NCBI GenBank assembly: GCA_020724325.1
Contig: DYHC01000099.1
Location: 1 to 7,311, forward strand
DNA: 7,311 nt
Direction: 5' to 3'
Origin: Melioribacter roseus
GTDB lineage: Bacteria > Bacteroidota > Ignavibacteria > Ignavibacteriales > Melioribacteraceae
Position 1 is the first letter of the stretch, and each line of letters starts with the position of its first letter. A model generated the notes under the pieces. It was not told the origin of the DNA, did not search any database, and saw only the letters and a list, made by a program, of their open reading frames with translations. Positions 1 through 5,965 of the stretch are shown piece after piece. The position numbers were made by a program, and so were the translations under genes.

Positions 1-484
1 TACTTGAACCTGTAATTACCCGGCCTATATCTCTATCCCCCTCATGGAAAGTCATAATGTAAAGTTTGGCATGAAGGTTTCGTGTCGGATAAGCTCGAAT
101 CTCAAGTTTATTACTTCTAATTAACTCTATAAATTTAATAATACCCTCTTCAATTTCGTAATTATCTTCAGATTCCTCCATTTCTTTTTCTATGAGCTGT
201 TCATATTCCCTTTTTGTTTCAGCATGTGAAAATTCCAGAGAAGTTTGATTATTTCTCGCCATCCCCATTAAATCATAAACTTGTTTGCTTGTGCTTATTC
301 CGATTAATATTCTAATCTTTTCAGTTTCCTTCAGCGATTTATAAATTGATCTGAATCCACTTACGAAAAAGTAACCCACGAGGCAATCAAAGAAACGAGA
401 ATCTTGAATTAGTACTTCAAAGCGTTGTTTAAGATTTTGCTCATTTTCATTGATAATGAATGTTAAATCAGTTGTCTTGCTCAT
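1..484 (-). CDS. Phospholipase D-like nuclease module, N-terminal part of a probable defence-type helicase (cut by window edge)
   Basis: Only the first 161 codons are present; the reading frame is open to base 1, so the true length is unknown. The ATG (482-484) is the likely start because a TAA lies in frame four codons upstream; no clear Shine-Dalgarno precedes it. The region VGYFFVSGF (residues 36-44) is followed by a hydrophobic strand IRILIGIS (57-64), a Glu/Lys-rich probably helical stretch (about 87-115), and then the HKD signature: H138 and K140 in NLHAKLYI, then GSS at 159-161. This is the phospholipase D-like fold, a Zn-independent phosphodiesterase/nuclease fold. In known families such an N-terminal module often precedes an SNF2/DEAD-type helicase in proteins of 900 residues or more, encoded near DNA methyltransferases in phage-defence islands. 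The PLD fold is seen in the sequence; the helicase and the defence role are inferred. A stand-alone PLD-type restriction nuclease is the main alternative. Confidence 0.62.
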   Translation of the reverse strand, partial: MSKTTDLTFIINENEQNLKQRFEVLIQDSRFFDCLVGYFFVSGFRSIYKSLKETEKIRILIGISTSKQVYDLMGMARNNQTSLEFSHAETKREYEQLIEKEMEESEDNYEIEEGIIKFIELIRSNKLEIRAYPTRNLHAKLYIMTFHEGDRDIGRVITGSS

Positions 485-528
485 GTTATGTATTTAGATT
501 TTTAGTTATAAAGTTTCGTATGAAGATT

Positions 529-551
529 CACTTTTATTGCCACTTTATTGC
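529..551. repeat. Imperfect tandem repeat upstream of the PLD gene
   Basis: CACTTTTATTGC (529-540) is followed directly by CACTTTATTGC (541-551), the same word with one T fewer. It lies 45-67 bp upstream of the PLD-module start codon, so it could be an operator, but in such AT-rich DNA it could also be slippage. No convincing promoter was found next to it. Confidence 0.3.
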
Positions 552-614
552 TAATAAATTTTGATTTATTCTTTTGTCCTTTTGACTTTAATCACAATAA
601 TAACTAGTTGGTCC

Positions 615-749
615 TTAAAAATTCGCTTTAGCTAGTCTACTTGTATAACTCTGGCTTGTAAGTTTAACTTTATTTTTAATTGTTTCATACACACCATTGC
701 TATTACGATTATATATAACTACGACATTTGTTTTTTTCTTTTTTGCCAT
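615..749 (-). CDS. Possible small basic protein, 44 aa, function unknown
   Basis: An ATG (747-749) opens a frame of 44 codons ending in TAA (615-617). The product begins MAKKKKTNVVVIYN and is strongly basic, with eight Lys and two Arg against one Glu. It has no membrane segment or cysteine. It reads in the same direction as the PLD-module gene, which starts 130 bp further on, and lies 141 bp beyond the threonine synthase stop codon. It could be a leader gene of the defence-like locus, or an independent DNA- or RNA-binding peptide. No Shine-Dalgarno is seen before the ATG, and I do not recognise the family. An open frame of this size can arise by chance, so the call rests mainly on a lysine-rich start typical of small nucleic-acid-binding proteins and on its position. 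Confidence 0.35.
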   Translation of the reverse strand: MAKKKKTNVVVIYNRNSNGVYETIKNKVKLTSQSYTSRLAKANF

Positions 750-890
750 GTTGGAACAATTTAATTTCAAAAACTAAGATAAAATTAGCACGACAGTTTA
801 ATATAGACAAACTTCAAAAAGAAATATTTTTTACGAATTAGAAAATCGTTAAACTGAAATAGCCAATTCTAATTTATATTACGTACTATT
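750..890. other. AT-rich spacer downstream of thrC, no gene seen
   Basis: This holds no open frame worth calling and no convincing terminator for the threonine operon. The only pairing seen is CAGTTTAA (794-801) with TTAAACTG (849-856), 8 bp closing a 47-nt loop. That is too open for a typical intrinsic terminator. Confidence 0.5.
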
Positions 891-2198
891 TTAACTATTC
901 CTCAGCAAAAAGTTTTTGAAATCTGAATATTTCGCAGATAATTGAATCGACTTTTTTTCTTTTTGAAGACAAATTTTTAGTCTTTCTGGAATCTCGATTT
1001 TAATTTTTATTTCTTTTTCAACAGCGTCTAAAAATTTTGCCGGATGGGCAGTTTCTAAAACTACAGCTGAATAATTAATTAAATTATTTTTCTTTATGTA
1101 ATTGTTGACCGAATTGTAACCGACTGCACCATGAGGATCAAAAATGTAATTATGTTTATTAAATGCTTCGTGTATGGTTTTTAATGTTACTTCATCTGTA
1201 GTTGAATCGGAATAAATATCATGTTGAATTTCATTATGCTTACCAGAATATAATTCTCTAATACGCGAAAGATTACTCGGATCTCCAACATCCATAGGAT
1301 TTGAAAGAGTAGTTATTGATTGGCGGGGGAAATATTTGCCGGTAGAGATATATTCAGAAAAAACGGAATTACTATTAACCGCAGCTGCAAATTTTGTAAT
1401 TGGAAGTCCCATTTTTTTTGCAATTAATCCAGCCGTTAAATTTCCAAGATTTCCCGATGGAACGGCAAAAATTTCATTCTCATTTTTATTCTGTAACTGC
1501 TTAAAAGCTTCGAAATAATAAAATGTTTGAGGCAGCAATCTTGCAAAATTAATTGAGTTGGCAGAAGAAAGGTTTAATTTGTTTTTAAGATCTCCATCTA
1601 CAAATACTGTTTTCACTAATCTTTGACAATCGTCAAAAGTTCCATCAATCTCTAAGGCAGTTATATTTTTATCCATAGAGGTAATCTGCTTTTCTTGAAG
1701 ATAACTAACCTTTCCTTTTGGATATAAAACAAGAACATTAATTCCTTCAATTTCATAAAATCCATTTGCAACAGCACTTCCAGTATCGCCAGAAGTAGCA
1801 ACCAAAATATTTAATTCTTTGTCCTCCTTCGAATTGAAGAACTCCATTGTCTTTGCCATAAAGCGAGCGCCAAAATCTTTGAATGCAAGCGTTGGTCCAT
1901 GGAATAATTCCAATACAGAAATATTTTCATTAAGAGGAACAACTGGAGCGGGAAAGTTTATTGCATCTAAAATTATTTTTTCTAATTTGTCTTCACCAAT
2001 TTCATCTTCAACGAATTTTTTCGCAATTGAAAACGCCAGCTCTTGAAAAGAATACTTCTCCAAATTCGAAAAAAAAACTTTTTCAAAAGCTGGAATAATT
2101 TCCGGCATAAATAATCCGCCGTCATCAGCAAGTCCTTTCATTACTGCTTGTTCGAAGCTTACGTGATCAGATCTTCTATTTGTACTATAGAATTTCAT
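891..2198 (-). CDS. thrC: Threonine synthase
   Basis: This PLP enzyme converts O-phosphohomoserine to L-threonine and phosphate in the cytoplasm, the last step of threonine synthesis. The 435-aa product has the N-terminal block YSTNRRSDHVSFEQAV (4-19) and DDGGLFMP (25-32). The PLP-binding lysine is K107 in FHGPTLAFKDFGARF (99-113). The segment ATSGDTGSA (134-142) and the phosphate-binding PSGNLGN (247-253) are typical of fold-type II PLP enzymes. NPMDVGDPSN (300-309) and DPHGAVGY (354-361) are further family motifs, and TAHPAKF (383-389) is the usual C-terminal one. The length matches the bacterial ThrC class that starts with a short N-terminal domain. It is last in the operon; its ATG overlaps the thrB stop codon as ATGA, implying translational coupling, and no good Shine-Dalgarno is needed or seen. 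Nothing appears broken. Confidence 0.97.
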   Translation of the reverse strand: MKFYSTNRRSDHVSFEQAVMKGLADDGGLFMPEIIPAFEKVFFSNLEKYSFQELAFSIAKKFVEDEIGEDKLEKIILDAINFPAPVVPLNENISVLELFHGPTLAFKDFGARFMAKTMEFFNSKEDKELNILVATSGDTGSAVANGFYEIEGINVLVLYPKGKVSYLQEKQITSMDKNITALEIDGTFDDCQRLVKTVFVDGDLKNKLNLSSANSINFARLLPQTFYYFEAFKQLQNKNENEIFAVPSGNLGNLTAGLIAKKMGLPITKFAAAVNSNSVFSEYISTGKYFPRQSITTLSNPMDVGDPSNLSRIRELYSGKHNEIQHDIYSDSTTDEVTLKTIHEAFNKHNYIFDPHGAVGYNSVNNYIKKNNLINYSAVVLETAHPAKFLDAVEKEIKIKIEIPERLKICLQKEKKSIQLSAKYSDFKNFLLRNS

Positions 2199-3130
2199 TT
2201 TATAACAGAGGTCCCATCGTCGTTAATTTGAGAAACAAAGATTTTACTTTTAAATCCATTCTTGAGTGCAGCTTTTTTCATGGCGTTTACAATTTTATGG
2301 GCTTCTTTTTCAGAAGTTGAAAAAGAGAACATTGAAGGACCGGAACCGGAAATATTACAATTCAATGCTCCATTTATTAATGCAGCATTTTTTATTTCGT
2401 TATAACAAGGAATTAGTTGTGCGCGTTTTGGTTCAGCAATAAAATCTTCCATTGAACGCGAGATAAGCTCAAAATCTTTTTTAATTAAACCAGCTATCAA
2501 CCCCGAAGCATTGCCGGCTTGTGCGATCGCAATTTTTCGCTCAACTTTTTTATCAAGAATTTTTCTCGCTTCGCTGGTTTTTATTTCTATATCCGGATAA
2601 ATAATAGAGCAATATAAATTTTGTGGATAATCGATCTTCACAATATCAATCGGATTATAACTGCGTATTAAAACAAAACCACCGAACAAACAAGGCGCTG
2701 CATTATCAGCGTGAATGGATTTGCTCGCAATAAGTTCACCAGCGAGAGCATGTTTAAGTAATTCTTGTTTGGATAAATTTAGCCCGAGTAATTTGTTCAC
2801 AGCAAACACGCCGGCAACAGCACTTGCAGCGCTAGATCCTAATCCGCTTCCAATTCCCATTTTCTTCCAGATAATAATATCAAGCCCAACTTTTATTTGA
2901 TACGATTTTAATAGCGATAAAATAGAAACAGTCGCAGTGTTTTTGGATGGATTATATGGAAGGCGGTTATAATCACCAAATATTTTTTTAATTCTTACGC
3001 CATCAGCGCTTGAAATTGATACTTCTAATTCATCGCCAATTCCATTAATTGCAAAACCCATCAAGTCAAATCCGGGACCAACATTAGAGACTGTAGCCGG
3101 AGCAAAGACTTTTATTCTTTTTGTTTTCAT
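2195..3130 (-). CDS. thrB: Homoserine kinase (GHMP family)
   Basis: This enzyme phosphorylates L-homoserine with ATP to give O-phosphohomoserine, the substrate of the next enzyme in the operon. The 311-aa product shows the GHMP kinase layout. There is an N-terminal substrate block, VFAPATVSNVGPGFDLMG (8-25), then the glycine/serine-rich phosphate loop GIGSGLGSSAASA (92-104). HADNAAP (140-146) is the homoserine-kinase version of the central motif, and the C-terminal GHMP motif is ISGSGPSMF (260-268). The common proline before IGSGLGSS is glycine here (G92), a mild change. Length is normal for ThrB. Its ATG overlaps the asd stop and its own TGA overlaps the thrC ATG, both as 4-nt ATGA junctions. 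The homoserine it needs must come from a homoserine dehydrogenase encoded elsewhere, since none is in this operon. Confidence 0.96.
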   Translation of the reverse strand: MKTKRIKVFAPATVSNVGPGFDLMGFAINGIGDELEVSISSADGVRIKKIFGDYNRLPYNPSKNTATVSILSLLKSYQIKVGLDIIIWKKMGIGSGLGSSAASAVAGVFAVNKLLGLNLSKQELLKHALAGELIASKSIHADNAAPCLFGGFVLIRSYNPIDIVKIDYPQNLYCSIIYPDIEIKTSEARKILDKKVERKIAIAQAGNASGLIAGLIKKDFELISRSMEDFIAEPKRAQLIPCYNEIKNAALINGALNCNISGSGPSMFSFSTSEKEAHKIVNAMKKAALKNGFKSKIFVSQINDDGTSVIK

Positions 3131-4176
3131 AAAAATTTATCTAGATAACCTTGAGCTTTCATTAATTCCGAAATCAACAGAGTTCCGCCAGCAGCACCGC
3201 GCACTGTATTGTGTGAGAGCACAACAAACTTAAAATCAAAAAGAGAGCATTCGCGTAATCTGCCGATTGAAACAGTCATTCCATTTCCCAAATTTCTATG
3301 AAGTTTGGGCTGCGGATATTTTTCATTGTAAAAGTAAACAATTGGTTGTTTTGGTGCTGAAGGCAAGTTTAATTTTTGAGGAAGCGAGGAAAAAGACTCC
3401 CATGATTTTATAATTTCATTTAGAGAGGTTTTCTTCTTTAATTTTATTTGAACGCATTCAGTGTGTCCATCAATCACAGAAACACGATTACATTGAGCGC
3501 TGATTTTAATTTTTGCATAATCAAATTTGTTGTTCTTTAACTCGCCCAAAATTTTCAATGGTTCGCTTTCCATTTTTCCTTCTTCACCGGAAATAAATGG
3601 AATTACATTATCAATTATATCTAAACTTGCTAAACCGGGGTAACCGGCACCAGAAACTGCTTGAAGCGTTACAACATTTACAGCTTCTATTCCAAATAGT
3701 TCGTGTAATGGTTTTAGAGATAAAACCAAACCGATTGTAGAACAATTTGGATTTGTAATAATTGCACCGCTCGAATTTTTGCTTTTAATTAATTCAAGAT
3801 GATCCGGATTCACTTCCGGTACAATTAATGGAACATCATCATCGAATCTATGATTGCGCGCATTAGAAACAACATAATAACCTTTGTTTGCAAATTCACT
3901 TTCAATTTCTCCAGCCACATTAGAATCAAGAGCAGAAAAAACTAATCTTGATTTTAAGTTTGGCTCACATTTTTGTACTATCATTTCTTTTGCTTTTTCT
4001 GGAATGGGAGAAGTCATTACCCAATTGACAGCATCGAAATATTTTTTGCCAGCGGATTTATCCGATGCAGCAACTTCCGCTAATTCAAACCAGGGATGAT
4101 TCGAAAGAAGCTCAACAAATTTTTGTCCAACGCTTCCAGTTGCACCAAGCAGAGCAACTTCTAATTTCGTTTCCAT
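3127..4176 (-). CDS. asd: Aspartate-semialdehyde dehydrogenase, archaeal/fungal-type
   Basis: This NADPH-dependent enzyme reduces aspartyl phosphate to aspartate semialdehyde, the branch point to lysine/diaminopimelate and to threonine/methionine. The 349-aa product starts with a Rossmann nucleotide motif, LLGATGSVGQKF (9-20). The catalytic cysteine is C145 in TNPNCSTIG (141-149), and the acid/base histidine is H238 in RVSVIDGHTE (231-240). The blocks SNARNHR (104-110), PLIVPEVNPDHL (116-127), SGAGYPG (175-181), GEEGKMESEP (197-206) and HNTVRGAAGG (322-331) match the archaeal/fungal subgroup rather than the usual E. coli Asd type. The start is supported by GGAG at 4182-4185, five nt before the ATG and inside the end of lysC; one nt separates the two genes. 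It is a complete, apparently functional gene. Confidence 0.95.
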   Translation of the reverse strand: METKLEVALLGATGSVGQKFVELLSNHPWFELAEVAASDKSAGKKYFDAVNWVMTSPIPEKAKEMIVQKCEPNLKSRLVFSALDSNVAGEIESEFANKGYYVVSNARNHRFDDDVPLIVPEVNPDHLELIKSKNSSGAIITNPNCSTIGLVLSLKPLHELFGIEAVNVVTLQAVSGAGYPGLASLDIIDNVIPFISGEEGKMESEPLKILGELKNNKFDYAKIKISAQCNRVSVIDGHTECVQIKLKKKTSLNEIIKSWESFSSLPQKLNLPSAPKQPIVYFYNEKYPQPKLHRNLGNGMTVSIGRLRECSLFDFKFVVLSHNTVRGAAGGTLLISELMKAQGYLDKFL

Positions 4177-4177
4177 A

Positions 4178-5572
4178 TTATCTCCGTTTAGTTTGAAGCA
4201 GATTTTTATGAATCACATTCAATGCTTTCGTTAAATCGTGCTTACTGATAACAAGCGAAATATTTAATTCAGATGAACCTTGTGCGATAGCATTGATGTT
4301 AATTTTATTTTTACCGAGCGCTTGAAATACTTTACCGGCAATACCAAAAGTATGACGCATATTTTCGCCTACAACTGCTATAATAGAAAGATTCTCATCA
4401 ACAATTACGGAGCCGATTTTTTTATCAATCATTTCGAGCCGGAATTCTTCTTCAATCACTTTTTTAGCTTTAGCTCCAAATGCCGGCAGAACAGCAAGAC
4501 AAATACTATGCTCTGATGAAGCTTGCGAAATCAAAATAATATTTATTCTATTTTTTGCAAGCACACCGAATAAGCGCGAAGCAATTCCGGTAACGCCAAT
4601 CATTCCTCCGCCTTGAACGCGTATGATAGAAATATCGTCAATTGAAGAAATTCCTTTTATTGTAAATTGATCATTTAAGCTACTGTTAGAAATCTCGGTT
4701 CCGCTAAAAGTAGGATTAAAAGTATTCTTGATAATGATTTTAATTTTTTTCTGAAGCGCTGGAAGCATCGTTGGAGGATAAATCACTTTCGCTCCAAAGT
4801 GTGAAAGCTCCATTGCTTCTTCATAGGAAACTGATTTAAGAGGAAATGCATTTTTAACTTTACGCGGATCGGCAGTTAAAATGCCATCAACATCAGTCCA
4901 AATTTCGATTGCAGATACATTCAGCGCCGCGCCAAATATTGATGCTGTATAGTCTGAGCCGCCGCGTCCCAAAGTTGTAATTTCATTGTTAATTGTTGAG
5001 CCTATAAACCCAGTGATAATTTGCGGATTCTTTTTCTTTTTGAAATAACCTTTAATGTTTTTGTTTGTTGTTAGAAAATCTACCCGTGCATTTCCGAATT
5101 CATTATTTGTTTTGATTAATGTTGAGGCATCTAAATAATCGCAAGCGATGTTTCTGTTTAATAGAGTTTCACTTATTATAGTGTTTGAACAACGCTCGCC
5201 GAAACTTAAGATATAATCGAGCGTTCTTGCCGTTAACTCTTTAACGAGATAAACGCCATGTAAAATTTCTTCCAGCTCTGTAAATAAGTAATTTAATTTT
5301 TCAATAAGTGCAACATTTTTATTTGGGTTAAGTCCTTTTGCTGTATCAATATGTTTTTGGTAAAGTCGATTAAACTCTTCTTTATAATTGTTCTTACGGT
5401 CAAATGCAGAATTTCCAATTTCGATTAAATTATCTGTTACACCTTGAAAAGCAGAAAATACAACCGAGAAATTTCTTTTCTTTTTGATGTAGTATTGATC
5501 CAAAATTTGTATTACTCGATTAATTCTATCAACACTGCCAACGCTTGAACCGCCGAATTTTAATATGACCAT
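4178..5572 (-). CDS. lysC: Aspartate kinase, ThrA-like kinase plus ACT domains without homoserine dehydrogenase
   Basis: The enzyme phosphorylates L-aspartate with ATP, the committed step of the aspartate amino-acid family. The 464-aa product begins with the kinase motif KFGGSS (5-10), followed by VFSAFQGVTDNL (38-49) and SFGER (123-127). Then come TTLGRGGSDYTA (199-210), the nucleotide-site TDVDGILTADPR (226-237) and LSHFGAKVIYPPT (256-268). Two ACT-type regulatory domains follow at about 312-390 and 396-460. These include GMIGVTGIASRLFG (323-336), ISQASSEHSI (348-357) and INAIAQGSSELNISLV (426-441), whose wording is close to that of ThrA, the threonine-sensitive bifunctional kinase. The protein ends right after the second ACT domain. 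By analogy it is probably inhibited by threonine or lysine, which the sequence alone cannot settle. AGGA at 5580-5583, seven nt before the ATG, fixes the start. First gene of the operon; the symbol lysC is used because the dehydrogenase half is absent. Confidence 0.94.
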   Translation of the reverse strand: MVILKFGGSSVGSVDRINRVIQILDQYYIKKKRNFSVVFSAFQGVTDNLIEIGNSAFDRKNNYKEEFNRLYQKHIDTAKGLNPNKNVALIEKLNYLFTELEEILHGVYLVKELTARTLDYILSFGERCSNTIISETLLNRNIACDYLDASTLIKTNNEFGNARVDFLTTNKNIKGYFKKKKNPQIITGFIGSTINNEITTLGRGGSDYTASIFGAALNVSAIEIWTDVDGILTADPRKVKNAFPLKSVSYEEAMELSHFGAKVIYPPTMLPALQKKIKIIIKNTFNPTFSGTEISNSSLNDQFTIKGISSIDDISIIRVQGGGMIGVTGIASRLFGVLAKNRINIILISQASSEHSICLAVLPAFGAKAKKVIEEEFRLEMIDKKIGSVIVDENLSIIAVVGENMRHTFGIAGKVFQALGKNKININAIAQGSSELNISLVISKHDLTKALNVIHKNLLQTKRR

Positions 5573-5596
5573 TTTGTTATCCTAAAAAATTATGTA

Positions 5597-5602
5597 ATTA
5601 TA
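5597..5602 (-). promoter_or_regulatory. Probable -10 box of the lysC-asd-thrB-thrC operon
   Basis: Read on the minus strand the hexamer is a perfect TATAAT. Transcription would start near 5590, giving a leader of under 20 nt that just contains the AGGA ribosome site. The best -35 candidates, 16-18 nt upstream, are poor (GTTTAA or AGTTTA), which fits a promoter needing an activator. The CACGT cluster lies directly upstream of that position. Confidence 0.45.
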
Positions 5603-5626
5603 AAGGAAATAAAGCGGATTAAACTA

Positions 5627-5665
5627 GCACGTGCACGTTATACACGTTATAGATTTATTGACGTG
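5627..5665. promoter_or_regulatory. CACGT motif cluster: palindrome plus tandem repeat, candidate operator
   Basis: GCACGTGC (5627-5634) and the overlapping ACGTGCACGT (5629-5638) are perfect palindromes. CACGTTATA occurs twice back to back (5634-5642 and 5643-5651), and ACGTG recurs in inverse orientation at 5661-5665. The copies at 5634 and 5643 are 9 bp apart, close to one helical turn. The cluster sits immediately upstream of the predicted -35 region of the lysC operon, so it may bind a regulator; the regulator cannot be named from this sequence. Confidence 0.4.
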
Positions 5666-5806
5666 TTTTGTAGAAGCAAGGTTGATGTTGTTTGTTTTCT
5701 CTTTCATTGAACAAAATGTAAAATTTTGGATTGATTATAACAATCTAACCAATGAATAACAACCTTTTTTATCAGTAGATTGATTCGCGGATTGACTCAA
5801 AATAAA

Positions 5807-5846
5807 CTTATGATGACCCGTAATACTATCATGATAAGGTTTTTTT
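5807..5846 (+). terminator. Terminator-like hairpin with T run upstream of the epimerase gene
   Basis: CTTATGATGA (5807-5816) pairs with TCATGATAAG (5829-5838) at nine of ten positions around a 12-nt loop, followed by G and seven T (5840-5846). No plus-strand gene ends before it, so it would act on a leader or a small RNA. The stem is AT-rich and has a G-G mismatch, so termination may be weak. The T run overlaps the -35 element proposed for the epimerase. Confidence 0.3.
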
Positions 5847-5873
5847 GAGGTAATGAGTAATTCACTATATTAT
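5845..5873 (+). promoter_or_regulatory. Candidate sigma70-type promoter of the epimerase gene
   Basis: TTGAGG (5845-5850) and TATTAT (5868-5873) are separated by 17 nt and match the consensus hexamers at four and five of six positions. A start near 5880 would give a leader of about 85 nt ending in the GGAG ribosome site (5954-5957). AT-rich DNA yields such pairs often, so this is a moderate call. Confidence 0.4.
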
Positions 5874-5965
5874 CAATAGAAATTCTGAGAAGAGAAGTGA
5901 TTCCTCAACTGCAATTACAACAAAGCAAATCTCAAAATTCCACACATTAAAGTGGAGCTAATAGA

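Larger units (their letters stand above)
5573..5965. other. Divergent intergenic region between lysC and the epimerase gene
   Basis: This 393-bp noncoding stretch separates two divergent transcription units. The lysC-proximal third holds a TATAAT box and the CACGT motif cluster. The middle has several GATTGA words (5729, 5778, 5790) but no clear architecture. The epimerase-proximal part holds a hairpin with a T run and a promoter-like pair of hexamers. I see no lysine riboswitch. A 24-codon frame at 5685-5759 on the plus strand has AAGG three nt before its ATG, but it is too short and its spacing too tight to call as a gene. Confidence 0.6.

Noticed and set aside
553..570. AATAAAT/ATTTATT hairpin upstream of the PLD gene
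   Set aside because: Seven A-T pairs in very AT-rich DNA are expected by chance and would be unstable.
794..856. Terminator for the threonine operon from the CAGTTTAA/TTAAACTG pair
   Set aside because: An 8-bp AT-rich stem closing 47 nt without a following T run is not convincing.
1336..2046. Plus-strand open frames at 1336-1518 and 1819-2046
   Set aside because: They lie wholly inside thrC on the opposite strand, have no family motifs or ribosome site, and are antisense shadows of a clearly conserved gene.
5940..5955. CCAC/GTGG stem next to the epimerase ribosome site
   Set aside because: Only 4 bp with an 8-nt loop; too weak to propose as a translation switch.
5573..5965. Lysine riboswitch (L box) or threonine attenuator in front of lysC
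   Set aside because: The predicted leader is too short, and no L-box-like multi-stem structure or threonine/isoleucine-rich leader peptide was found on the minus strand.
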